NCBI GenBank assembly: GCA_016287985.1
Contig: JAEEXX010000007.1
Span: 1 to 36,456 of the forward strand
DNA from: Candidatus Gastranaerophilales bacterium
GTDB lineage: Bacteria > Cyanobacteriota > Vampirovibrionia > Gastranaerophilales > Gastranaerophilaceae
DNA: 36,456 nucleotides
Reading direction: 5' to 3'
The notes under the pieces were generated by a model that worked only from the letters and a program-made list of their open reading frames with translations, had not been told where the DNA came from and did not search any database. The position numbers and the translations under genes are program-made. Positions 18,597 through 28,045 of this stretch are shown here, in pieces; positions within the stretch are counted from its first letter, which is position 1; each line of letters starts with the position of its first letter.

Positions 18597-20063
18597 TTAT
18601 TTAATACATTTTTTTGCTCTGTTAAGAGAATGTTCTTTCCCTAAAATAGCTAAAATAGCTGTCATATCTGCTCCGCAAAGTCTGCCTGTAACAGCGGCAC
18701 GAATCGCCCACATTGTGAATTTTGGTTTATAGCCTTTTTGTTCCTTGAAATCCCCTCTGAATTTTTCAAGTTTTTCATGAAGATTTTCCTCTGTCCATTC
18801 CCAACCTTCTCCTTGTTCGACAAATGCTTTGAGAACTTCTTGTGAAAGTTCTGTTTCGATATTTTCTTTAGCTTTTTCATCGAGTTCAACATTATCGCCG
18901 CCAAAGAAATAAGTTACCGCATCTGTAATATCAGAAAGCAGTGTTAAAGGTTCATAAGTAACCTCAATCATTCTTGTATATTGAGCATCTGTCATTGAAG
19001 AAAGATCATATTTTGTTAAATACTTTTTGAGCTTTTCTTTCAGAGTTTCAATCGGCAGCATTTTTATATAATGGCTGTTCATCCATTTTAGTTTGTCATA
19101 TTCGAATATTGAATTTGAAGAAGAAATTTCATTAATTCTGAAATCTTTTGCAATTTCTTCTACAGGCTTAATCTCTTGTCCGTCTGACGGTGCCCATCCC
19201 AACAAAGCAACAAAGTTTAATAAAGCTTCGGTCAAATAACCTTGTTCTACGAAGTCAGAGACAGCAGTTGCGCCGTGTCTTTTTGAGAGTTTACTTCTGT
19301 CCGGAGCAAGTATCATACCTAAATGCCCAAATCTTGGGACTTCGAAACCTAAAGCTTCAAATATTAAGATTTGTTTATATGTATTTGAGATATGGTCTTC
19401 ACCTCTGATTACGTGAGATATTTTCATCAAAGCGTCATCAATAACAACAGCAAAGTTATAAGTAGGCGCTCCGTTTGATTTCATAATTACGAAATCGCCG
19501 ATAAGGTTTGTATCAACATGGAGTTTTCCTTTAACTAAATCTTCAAATTCTAAGATTGAAGAGTTATGAAAGGCCTTTTGGGCTTTTGAAACATTAAACC
19601 TAATTGCCGGCTTTCTGCCTTCTGCTCTCAATTTTGCTTTTTCTTCTTCGGTTAAATTTTCACATTTTTTTGAATACACATAGGCTTGTTTATTTTTTGT
19701 CGCTTCTTCTTTTTCTGCCTCAAGTTCTTCGGGAGTGCAGAAACACTCATATGCAAATCCTTTGTCTAAAAGTTCTTGAACATATTTGGGATAAATATCA
19801 AAACGTTCTGACTGCGTATAAGGACCATAATCTCCGCCTACATCAGGTCCTTCATCCCAATTTAACCCCAAGGCTTTTAATGAATCAAAAATATTATCAA
19901 CATATTCTTTGGAAGTCCTTTCGGCGTCAGTATCTTCTATTCTTAATATAAATTTACCATTATTTTTTTTCGCGAATAAATAATTAAACAATGCTGTCCT
20001 TGCTGTACCGATATGTAAATTCCCGCTCGGCGAAGGTGCGATTCTTACTCTTACGTCACTCAT
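18597..20063 (-). CDS. gltX: Glutamyl-tRNA synthetase
   Basis: VRIAPSPSGNLHIGTARTALFNYLFAKKNNGKFILRIEDTD; KLSKRHGA; start MSDVRV at 20063 with upstream AGGAAAT. Confidence 0.96.
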   Translation of the reverse strand: MSDVRVRIAPSPSGNLHIGTARTALFNYLFAKKNNGKFILRIEDTDAERTSKEYVDNIFDSLKALGLNWDEGPDVGGDYGPYTQSERFDIYPKYVQELLDKGFAYECFCTPEELEAEKEEATKNKQAYVYSKKCENLTEEEKAKLRAEGRKPAIRFNVSKAQKAFHNSSILEFEDLVKGKLHVDTNLIGDFVIMKSNGAPTYNFAVVIDDALMKISHVIRGEDHISNTYKQILIFEALGFEVPRFGHLGMILAPDRSKLSKRHGATAVSDFVEQGYLTEALLNFVALLGWAPSDGQEIKPVEEIAKDFRINEISSSNSIFEYDKLKWMNSHYIKMLPIETLKEKLKKYLTKYDLSSMTDAQYTRMIEVTYEPLTLLSDITDAVTYFFGGDNVELDEKAKENIETELSQEVLKAFVEQGEGWEWTEENLHEKLEKFRGDFKEQKGYKPKFTMWAIRAAVTGRLCGADMTAILAILGKEHSLNRAKKCIK

Positions 20064-20330
20064 CTTATTTCCTTTCTTTTGCATAAAGATTATCTAACAA
20101 ATATAAGTCAAAAACAACATTAAAAATTTTGTTTGTAAATTTCTTGTTTTTTGCTTGCTTTATAATTCATAATATGCTAAGCTAAAATTGTAAAGTTATA
20201 TTAGGATAGAGAGAGTTTGTGATTTCTGTTTAAAGTTGAATTAAATAGACTAAATGAATGGTTTCAATCTATTTTAGATATAATATAGTTTAGGTATGTA
20301 AGAGTTAAATCGGATAGTTAGAAGTAAGCT

Positions 20331-20993
20331 ATGAAAACATGTGATTATATGAAAGAAAAGAAAAAAACAGGTCTTGTACATCGCTTTGGGCAAATTGCGA
20401 ATTTATTTTTCGGTTTTATCAATGAGCACAGAAGTTCCATACCCAAGTTTTTGGCGATTGTAGTTATTTTGTCTGTAATATCTGTGATAGCGGCAAGTAA
20501 AGATACCAGTGAGGCAGGGATTGCTGAGTTTGGTTCCGTCAAAATGGCGACAATTCCGTTGGCTGCATCTTCATCACAGAAGAGCGTGATATCGATTCCT
20601 AAAGGCATGGTAAAGGCTAATCCGTTCGTTCCGTACAGAGATATTAGTGGTACCAGTACGGTTAGCGATGTTCCTGCTTATAATTTGATAGAACCGCCGG
20701 AAGTAATTAATGAGAATTCTGATGCGGCGAGGGTTATGGATACAATAGTATCCGGAATTTTGTTTGACAAGTTTAGTCCGTCTGCAATTTTAAATATTGA
20801 GGGCAATGATTATCTCGTCAAAAAGGGTGATGTCGTAAACAACTATAAGGTTGTTAGCATTGCGCAAGATTCTGTAACGGTGCAATTAGGTGCCAATGTG
20901 TATAAAGCAGGCATAGGTGAAATCCTTACAGAGGGTAATTTAAATTATAATGAAGTTTCAAACCTAAATAATAGATTCGGAGGTGTAAAATAA
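20331..20993 (+). CDS. PilP/GspC-like inner-membrane/periplasmic component of T2SS/T4P
   Basis: N-terminal TM; C-terminal VSGILFDKFSPSAILNIEGNDYLVKKGDVVNNYKVVSIAQDSVTVQLGANVYKAGIGE (HR/PilP-like); first gene of an operon with secretin/ATPase/platform genes. Confidence 0.75.
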   Translation: MKTCDYMKEKKKTGLVHRFGQIANLFFGFINEHRSSIPKFLAIVVILSVISVIAASKDTSEAGIAEFGSVKMATIPLAASSSQKSVISIPKGMVKANPFVPYRDISGTSTVSDVPAYNLIEPPEVINENSDAARVMDTIVSGILFDKFSPSAILNIEGNDYLVKKGDVVNNYKVVSIAQDSVTVQLGANVYKAGIGEILTEGNLNYNEVSNLNNRFGGVK

Positions 20994-22906
20994 TGGGTTA
21001 CAGTAATATAAAAAGAGTGTTGTCCGCAGCTTTATTGCTTGCTTTTTCAATGCCATCAACATTTGCGTTCCCGGCATACAACAGTTCTTACTCGAATCCA
21101 CGCTCAAATGCCAGTTCAATGACTTTGGCCGGTGATGTGAGTTTGACTGATAACAATCAAGCCATTACATTGAGTTTGCGTGATTCTGATGTAAAACAAG
21201 TATTAAGAATGTTTGCAGATAAAGCCGGAATGAATATAGTTTTCCATAGTTCTGTTGACGGTAAAGTCACACTTGATTTGGTTAACACTCCGATAAATGA
21301 AGCTTTTAAATTAGTTTTATCAGTTGCCGGTTTAAACTATTACAAACAAGGCAATACGATGGTTATAATATCGAAAGACAGTGATGCAAATACTGCATAT
21401 TCAAAGCAAGAAATGATGGTATTCCCTATTACTTATGTAAGTGCTACCAGTATTGCTGACTTTTTAAATCAAAATGTATTTAGTATGAAAAAAACAGGTA
21501 TGTCCGGTACGGATGCTGCAACTGTAAACTCAGCAACTAATGAGCTGATTGTATTTGGTATGCCTTCTGATGAAGCAATAGTAAGAAAAGTTATTGCTCA
21601 GTTCGACAGAGAGCCGTATTCAAGGACATTCCATGTAAATCATACAACTCCGGCTGAAATGGCTGACATGATATGTAATTTGTTATTACCATCTCGTGGT
21701 ATGGGTGAAGCGAATCAATCTTCTCCAAGCAAGGAAGGTGTTCCGATAGATGTTCCTGATGCGGCTCCCGGCATGGTCGTAGGTGGTGCAGCAGGTATTA
21801 TGACAGGTGGTGCTGCCGAAGCCGGTGGGGTTGATGAATTAAAGCTTGGTGAAGGTATTGTTGCTTGTACAATGGCACCAACAACAAGTGGTTCAGTTGC
21901 TCCTTTTAACGTTCAGAATTTATCCATTGCGTACTTCCCTCAAAGAGGTACAATTACAATGATGGGTGGTTCTGATGCCCAAGCAAGAATGGTTGAGCAT
22001 TTTATAAAAGCTAATGACGTAAAACAGCCGCAGGCATATTTGGAAGTTTCTATTGTAGAATTAAACGAAGCAGGTTCAAAAGAATTTCAGAATCAATGGC
22101 AGCTATATAACAAATATTGGAAAGCCAGCTTTGATGGCGAAGGTTTCAGTGCTGGTCGTCCTACTATAGGAAATTATACAAAGAATCGTACTCCTTTAAC
22201 ACGTTATGTTTGGGAAAATATTACAGGTTTGCCTTATCAAGATAAAGATGGTGCTTGGAAAGTTCCTGAACAAGTAGCACAAAGCTTTACAGATGTGTTG
22301 CCTGGTGTTAAGCTTTCTTGGACGATGAATTACATTATATCAAACCGTAAGGGTAGAGTTTTAGCTAATCCAAAAATATTGATTACAAATGGTAAAGAAT
22401 CTGTAATTGATTTAACACAAGATTATGTTGAAAAAATGACGGCAGAATATTTAACGTCTGCAAGTAACGGCGAAAGTACAGTAGGTACAGTTCAAAGGGA
22501 TTATACTATAGGCAGCGATTTGGGTATAAAAGTTTCTTTGATTCCGTTCATTTCTCCTGAGGGTTATGTAACATTAAATATTAAGCCTGAATACTCAACA
22601 ATAGCAGATCAAGTTTATGCATTGGGTGAAACAGGAACTAATGAGTTAGTTGCTACATTATTAAGCAGAAGAGACTTGGATTTGAAAAATGTTAGAATTA
22701 AAGATGGTGAAACACTTGTAATCGGCGGTATGTTGCAAGAAGTCGAAAATAAGACAGTCAAAAAGATTCCTGTATTAGGAGATTTGCCTTTGGTCGGTTC
22801 TGCATTCCGTTCGACATCTACTAATAAAACAAAATCCGAGTTGGTTATAATGATTACTCCAAATATTATCAACGACGGAGAAGGTGCTATTGCTGATAGT
22901 ATATAA
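20993..22906 (+). CDS. Secretin (GspD/PilQ family)
   Basis: Signal peptide; SLRDSDVKQVLRMFADKAGMNIVFHSSVDGKVTLDL (N-domain); LDLKNVRIKDGETLVIGGMLQEVENKTVKKIPVLGDLPLVGSAFRSTSTNKTKSELVIMITPNII (secretin core). Confidence 0.95.
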   Translation: MGYSNIKRVLSAALLLAFSMPSTFAFPAYNSSYSNPRSNASSMTLAGDVSLTDNNQAITLSLRDSDVKQVLRMFADKAGMNIVFHSSVDGKVTLDLVNTPINEAFKLVLSVAGLNYYKQGNTMVIISKDSDANTAYSKQEMMVFPITYVSATSIADFLNQNVFSMKKTGMSGTDAATVNSATNELIVFGMPSDEAIVRKVIAQFDREPYSRTFHVNHTTPAEMADMICNLLLPSRGMGEANQSSPSKEGVPIDVPDAAPGMVVGGAAGIMTGGAAEAGGVDELKLGEGIVACTMAPTTSGSVAPFNVQNLSIAYFPQRGTITMMGGSDAQARMVEHFIKANDVKQPQAYLEVSIVELNEAGSKEFQNQWQLYNKYWKASFDGEGFSAGRPTIGNYTKNRTPLTRYVWENITGLPYQDKDGAWKVPEQVAQSFTDVLPGVKLSWTMNYIISNRKGRVLANPKILITNGKESVIDLTQDYVEKMTAEYLTSASNGESTVGTVQRDYTIGSDLGIKVSLIPFISPEGYVTLNIKPEYSTIADQVYALGETGTNELVATLLSRRDLDLKNVRIKDGETLVIGGMLQEVENKTVKKIPVLGDLPLVGSAFRSTSTNKTKSELVIMITPNIINDGEGAIADSI

Positions 22907-22913
22907 TTAAACT

Positions 22914-24953
22914 ATGTCTAATCAACTGGAAAAACTAAAAAATAGTATAAAAAAAGAATATACTGATAATTTCGAATTAAACCTGATGAAATCATCAGGT
23001 TTTATTCCAGTTGATAAAAGACAAGAGGATTTTTATGTAATATTAAACAAGGCAAATGTATCTAATAAGATAAAAATCGAAACCTTAATAAAAGAGAAAT
23101 TTAGTGGTTGTAATCCAAAGTTTATACCTGTAGAATCAAGCGACTTTGAGTCTTTATTTAATTCAATCCAACAAACTGTAACACCGGTTCAGGATAGTAA
23201 TGCATCAGCATCAGATACGGAGTTATCTGCTGAGGATATGCTTGTGGGGATTGGTTGGATTACTCAGGCACAGTTAGACGAATGTAAATCAGATGCTGTT
23301 AATCGTAAATTACCTCTAAGTGCCGTTTTTGCGGACAAAGGATATTTATCTCAAGAAAAAATTGCTTCTTACTTGAAAAAAAAATATTCATGTGAAGTTA
23401 TTTCAAAGTCAAATATTACGGTAGATGCAAAAATTTTGAAAATGCTTCCTGATGATTTTGTTGAACGTAAACATGCAATAATCATGTCAATGGAGGGTGA
23501 TAAGCTTGGTGTTGCCATGGTTGATCCAAGCGATAAATATACAATAAGAGAAATTTCATTGTCTACCGGACGAGCTCTGAATGTGTATGCGATTGCATAC
23601 AACGAATACGAAATGTTTCTCAAAGAATTTGATTTAATGAAACAAAATGAGAAACATGCAAAAGAAACAGAGAGAATTATTCAAAGTATTGAAGAAGAAA
23701 CAGCCCAATATAACCAGGAAGAATCGCTATGGTCTCAGGTAGAGAAAGAGCTTCAAGATGCCAGCGGTAACGTAGCAAAATTTGTATATAAAATTATTAC
23801 AGATGCTATAGATGCAAAGGCTTCTGATATTCACATAGAGCCAAGGATCGGTTATTATGTTGTAAGATTGCGTTCTGATGGTATCTTAAAAAAAGTTTTA
23901 GAAATCCCTGGTAGTATTGAACAAGCCGTTATTACCCGTTTTAAAGTTTTGGCAAGAATGAATATTGCCGAGCACAGACGTCCTCAGGATGGTACTTTTT
24001 CCATTAAATATAATGACAGGATGTACGATTTTCGTATAAATACGCTACCCGTATCAGGTAAAGAAAAAGTTGTAATACGTATTTTGGCGCCAGCCGTAAG
24101 TTTAAAAGCTGCCGGCGATAAAATGATTATTACAGGTGCATCAGAAGAAGATATAACAAAAATCCATGATATGGTTCAATGTCCAAATGGAATTATTCTT
24201 ACATCAGGTCCTACCGGTTCAGGTAAAACAACAACTTTGTATACAATTCTAAAAGCACTGAATAAAGAAGATGTTAATATAACTACAATTGAAGATCCTA
24301 TAGAAATTAAACTTGAAGGTATTAATCAATCTCAGGTAAATCCAAAGGCTGATATTACGTTTGCTTCTTGTATGAGAGCTATATTACGTCAAGACCCTGA
24401 TATTATTCTAGTTGGTGAAATCCGTGACTTTGAAACATTGGAAGTCGCAATATCTGCTGCTTTGACAGGTCACCTCGTATTAAGCACGGTGCACACGAAT
24501 TCAGCGGCTGCAACTGTTACACGTTTAATAGAAATGGGTGCTAAGGACTATTTAGTTTCATCAACATTAACAGGTGTAATTGCACAGAGACTTGTCAGAA
24601 GGCTTTGTGATAAATGTAAAGAGGCTTATTTCCCTACTGAAGAAGAAGTTAAGCATATTTCAAATAATCCGGAAGAGCAACAGAGATTGTTGAAAACAAA
24701 ACTATATCGTAAAAAAGGTTGTAAAGACTGCGGTTATTTAGGCTATGCAGGGCGTTTAGGTATATATGAAATAATGCCCATTACACGTGAGATTAAAAAA
24801 CTTATTGCGCAAGGTGCGCATGATATAGAAATAGAAGAAGCTGCTGTTGCAGCAGGTATGAATACTCTTAAAACATCTTGTTTGAATCATATTTTACAAG
24901 GAAATACGACATCAAGCGAGTTTATAAGGGTTCTTGGTTACGCAAACGAATAG
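22914..24953 (+). CDS. GspE/PilB-family secretion/assembly ATPase
   Basis: GPTGSGKTTTLYTIL Walker A, TIEDPIE Asp box, LRQDPDIILVGEIRDFETLE, CDKC...CKDCGYLGYAGRLGIYEI tetracysteine. Confidence 0.96.
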   Translation: MSNQLEKLKNSIKKEYTDNFELNLMKSSGFIPVDKRQEDFYVILNKANVSNKIKIETLIKEKFSGCNPKFIPVESSDFESLFNSIQQTVTPVQDSNASASDTELSAEDMLVGIGWITQAQLDECKSDAVNRKLPLSAVFADKGYLSQEKIASYLKKKYSCEVISKSNITVDAKILKMLPDDFVERKHAIIMSMEGDKLGVAMVDPSDKYTIREISLSTGRALNVYAIAYNEYEMFLKEFDLMKQNEKHAKETERIIQSIEEETAQYNQEESLWSQVEKELQDASGNVAKFVYKIITDAIDAKASDIHIEPRIGYYVVRLRSDGILKKVLEIPGSIEQAVITRFKVLARMNIAEHRRPQDGTFSIKYNDRMYDFRINTLPVSGKEKVVIRILAPAVSLKAAGDKMIITGASEEDITKIHDMVQCPNGIILTSGPTGSGKTTTLYTILKALNKEDVNITTIEDPIEIKLEGINQSQVNPKADITFASCMRAILRQDPDIILVGEIRDFETLEVAISAALTGHLVLSTVHTNSAAATVTRLIEMGAKDYLVSSTLTGVIAQRLVRRLCDKCKEAYFPTEEEVKHISNNPEEQQRLLKTKLYRKKGCKDCGYLGYAGRLGIYEIMPITREIKKLIAQGAHDIEIEEAAVAAGMNTLKTSCLNHILQGNTTSSEFIRVLGYANE

Positions 24954-24965
24954 GAAGGGTTCTAT

Positions 24966-26162
24966 ATGCCAATATACAGTTATGAAGCATTAAAATCTGG
25001 TAAACAAATTGTAAAAGGTGAAGTCACAGCTGCAAATTTAAAAGATGCTCGTGAAATTATCAGAAAGATGGGGCTAGTACCAACAAGGCTAAATGAGTTT
25101 GTTGATAACAAAAAGCGTAATGGTAATTTGTCCAGCATGTCATTGGTGGAAAAGATTGATTTTATATCAACATTACAAATTTTGCTTTCATCCGGTATTC
25201 CTGCCGTAGAATCGCTGATGTTTATGGAGCAGGAAGCTGCAAGAAAGAAAATTCGTGATATCTCGAGAGTTTTAAAAACTCAAATCATGGGAGGTTCTAC
25301 TTTTGCAGATACTTTAGCAAGGTATCCGGGTATCTTTGGGTATATCTTCATAGGTTTGTTTAAAGCAGGTGAAGAAGCCGGTGAATTAGAAAAAACCTTG
25401 GGACGTATTAACGGGTTACTTACTAAGCAGGCTAATATAAAAGCTAAAGTTATCGGGACTCTTATTTATCCGGCATTTGTTATTTTATTAGCTATTGTAG
25501 TTACCTTAGTTATGTTAATGTTTGTATTCCCTGCTTTCAAAGAAATGTTTGAGCAGCAGGATAAGGCATTACCGTGGATTACTTCAATGATGATTGCTGC
25601 CGGTGATTACTTAAAACAATATTGGTTTACAATTCCAATATTCCTTGGGGCATTTATTGCTTTTTGTATTGTGTGTCTCAGATGGAAACCGGCAAGGGAA
25701 ATTTTGGATAAAACGGTGTTAAAAATACCTTTGCTTAATAATTTGATATTATATTCAAACTATTCAAACTTTTTATCTGTTTTAAGTGTATCATATGATG
25801 CAGGTATTCCGATTGTCGACTGTTTACACTTAGCAGTTATAACGTTAGAAAACTCTGTATTAAAAACCAAACTGAGTAGTGCAATTGTCAAAGTTCAACA
25901 AGGTTTGCAAGTATCTCAAGCGTTAAAATCAACTAAAATTGTTCCAAGAATGCTTTTATTTATGATAGCAACCGGTGAACAATCAGGTCGTTTGGGTGAT
26001 ATGCTTGAAAAAGGTGTTAATTTCTTGGATAGAACTTTGGATGGTATTATTGATACAATGACCAAGATGATTGAGCCGATAATGCTTTTGGTAATCGGAA
26101 GTATTGTACTTGTAATGGCTCTGTCTCTATACTTACCGTTGTTCCAGTCTTATATGCAATAG
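24966..26162 (+). CDS. GspF/PilC-family inner-membrane platform protein
   Basis: YSYEALKSGKQIVKGEVTA; IDFISTLQILLSSGIPAVESL; LFMIATGEQSGRLGDML; polytopic GspF folds twice. Confidence 0.95.
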   Translation: MPIYSYEALKSGKQIVKGEVTAANLKDAREIIRKMGLVPTRLNEFVDNKKRNGNLSSMSLVEKIDFISTLQILLSSGIPAVESLMFMEQEAARKKIRDISRVLKTQIMGGSTFADTLARYPGIFGYIFIGLFKAGEEAGELEKTLGRINGLLTKQANIKAKVIGTLIYPAFVILLAIVVTLVMLMFVFPAFKEMFEQQDKALPWITSMMIAAGDYLKQYWFTIPIFLGAFIAFCIVCLRWKPAREILDKTVLKIPLLNNLILYSNYSNFLSVLSVSYDAGIPIVDCLHLAVITLENSVLKTKLSSAIVKVQQGLQVSQALKSTKIVPRMLLFMIATGEQSGRLGDMLEKGVNFLDRTLDGIIDTMTKMIEPIMLLVIGSIVLVMALSLYLPLFQSYMQ

Positions 26163-26189
26163 TCGAAAATTTAATTATTAAGAGGCAAG

Positions 26190-26477
26190 ATGGAAAAGAA
26201 AGAACAGACAGAAAAAAATGAATTCAAAAACTCTGCTTGGAAAGAAAGAGTTTATATTGAAACTTCTGAACACATTATCACCGGTTATATATTTATGCCG
26301 AGAATCGGTAAGAAGAACAGGCTGTTAACGGAAGTATTAAATGCAGGAAAGAATTTCTTGGCGGTAAAAGGGTGTACGCTCGAGTATAAACATCTTCCCT
26401 CAAGAGAAGTTGAAAGCCACGATTTTATGCAGGTTAATGTTTCTTCAATACTAATTATGAGACCTTTTGATGAATAA
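26190..26477 (+). CDS. Conserved-looking hypothetical protein, 95 aa
   Basis: ERVYIETSEHIITGYIFMPRIGKKNRLLTEVLNAGKNFLAVKGCTLEY..., RBS AAGAGGCAAG; overlaps SDR start. Confidence 0.7.
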   Translation: MEKKEQTEKNEFKNSAWKERVYIETSEHIITGYIFMPRIGKKNRLLTEVLNAGKNFLAVKGCTLEYKHLPSREVESHDFMQVNVSSILIMRPFDE

Positions 26478-27288
26478 AAAGACTTACGTAATAACCGGTG
26501 CGGCATCCGGTATTGGCTTGGCGCTGACTAAAGAATTGTGTGCAGAGAATATGGTGTTTGCCGGGTACAGAAGCGAACCTAAACGTGAGTTGTTAGAGTC
26601 GCTTTCGGGGAATATTTATCCTTTTTATGCAGATTATTCAAAGCCGGAAACGCTCCCAAGTGCTATAGAGTATATAAAATCAAAGTGTGACAAAATTGAT
26701 ACACTGGTTAATATAGCCGGTTGTGTTGTCGCAGGTCCTATTGAGAAGATTCATATTAATGAAATAAAAAGGCAGTTTGAAGTAAATGTTTTTGGTCATA
26801 TTGAAATGACTCAAGGGTTAATAGATTTACTTAATGATGGTAGAATTATCAATATTAGTTCTATGGCAAGTTTCGGGATATTTCCGTTTATTTCTCCATA
26901 CTGCGCTTCAAAAAAATGTTTGGATATGTTTTTTAATTCATTATTGATTGAAAACAAACGAAATATAAAGGTAGTTTCTATAAAACCCGGGGTTATATCG
27001 ACTCCCTTGTGGTGTAAATCTATTGATGAAAATTCTAAGGATGAAGATATACGTATCGGATATGAAAAAGAGATGGATTACATTATTAAAAATGCTCAAA
27101 AAAACGAGAATGACGGCTTAGAAGTGAGTGAGGTAATAAAAGTAATATTAAAAGCGGATAGTGCCAAAAACCCAAAACTTTCATATACTGTTGGGTCGGA
27201 TGCTCTTTTCGCAAAATTTATTTCGAAGCTCCCGCAGAATCTTGTTAATAAAATTGTAAAATTAGGAATAAAATTAAGAATTAAGTAA
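26470..27288 (+). CDS. SDR-family NAD(P)-dependent oxidoreductase
   Basis: YVITGAASGIGLALTKEL; NIAG; YCASKKCLDMFFNSL (YxxxK). Confidence 0.92.
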   Translation: MNKKTYVITGAASGIGLALTKELCAENMVFAGYRSEPKRELLESLSGNIYPFYADYSKPETLPSAIEYIKSKCDKIDTLVNIAGCVVAGPIEKIHINEIKRQFEVNVFGHIEMTQGLIDLLNDGRIINISSMASFGIFPFISPYCASKKCLDMFFNSLLIENKRNIKVVSIKPGVISTPLWCKSIDENSKDEDIRIGYEKEMDYIIKNAQKNENDGLEVSEVIKVILKADSAKNPKLSYTVGSDALFAKFISKLPQNLVNKIVKLGIKLRIK

Positions 27289-27289
27289 G

Positions 27290-27727
27290 ATGGGAAGAAA
27301 AAAGAAAAGTTTTGTATCTAAAAATAAGACGATAAGTTTTATAATAATATTTTTTTTGATGCTGACCGGAGGGTACTATATCTTTCTTAATTACGTACCT
27401 GAAAAGTGGTACGAGATGCAAACAATGATGCCGAATCAAGTTGAATCGTATTATGTAAATCAATGGTGTACTTCGGATTTCGGCAGAAAAGAGGCTGTAC
27501 TATGGGATATGACAAGGGTAGATTGTCTAGCAAAAGACTATGCAATAGAATTTGATTTTGCAAAAAAATGGGCGGAATCAGTTGGACAGGCATTGTACTA
27601 TTCCAAAATGACAGGCAAAAAACCCGCAGTAACTCTCATCTTAACAACTCCTGCAGATTACAAATATGTCAAACGTGTAGAAAGATTGGATAATAATATA
27701 AAAATATTTTTGGTAAAAGCATATTAA
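27290..27727 (+). CDS. Membrane-anchored protein with PD-(D/E)XK nuclease-like core
   Basis: N-terminal TM helix; TRVDCLAKDYAIEFDFAKKWAESVGQALYYSKMTGKKPAVTLIL, consistent with D...ExDxxKK core pattern. Confidence 0.6.
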   Translation: MGRKKKSFVSKNKTISFIIIFFLMLTGGYYIFLNYVPEKWYEMQTMMPNQVESYYVNQWCTSDFGRKEAVLWDMTRVDCLAKDYAIEFDFAKKWAESVGQALYYSKMTGKKPAVTLILTTPADYKYVKRVERLDNNIKIFLVKAY

Positions 27728-27729
27728 GC

Positions 27730-27775
27730 AACGCCAAATAGGACGGCATTATGCCGTCCTATTTGGCGTTTTTTA
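27730..27775. terminator. Strong bidirectional intrinsic terminator
   Basis: AACGCCAAATAGGACGGCAT-T-ATGCCGTCCTATTTGGCGTT, 20-bp perfect arms followed by TTTT. Confidence 0.93.
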
Positions 27776-27785
27776 AATCTATTAA

Positions 27786-27938
27786 CTAAGCTCTTTCACT
27801 GCCGGATATAGCAATAGCATGTCTTCCTTTAGCGCGTCTTCTGTTTAGTACTTCACGACCGCCAGGAGTAGCCATTCTTGCTCTAAATCCGCTTACGTGT
27901 TGTCTTTTGAGCTTTGTTCCTTCCAGTGTACGTTTCAT
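27786..27938 (-). CDS. rpmH: 50S ribosomal protein L34
   Basis: Minus reading [50 protein letters not shown] (50 aa); L34 signature. Missing from ORF track because it is short. Confidence 0.96.
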   Translation of the reverse strand: MKRTLEGTKLKRQHVSGFRARMATPGGREVLNRRRAKGRHAIAISGSERA

Positions 27939-28045
27939 TTTTCTATTTCCTTTTCAGCCAGTTTTACATATAATGGTTACATAGTATACAAAAAAAAGCT
28001 TTTAGTCAAATATATGTTTAAGTAATATTAAGTCGGGAGAAGAAA

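Noticed and set aside
19190-19951. Plus ORFs within gltX
   Set aside because: Antisense to a strongly supported glutamyl-tRNA synthetase.
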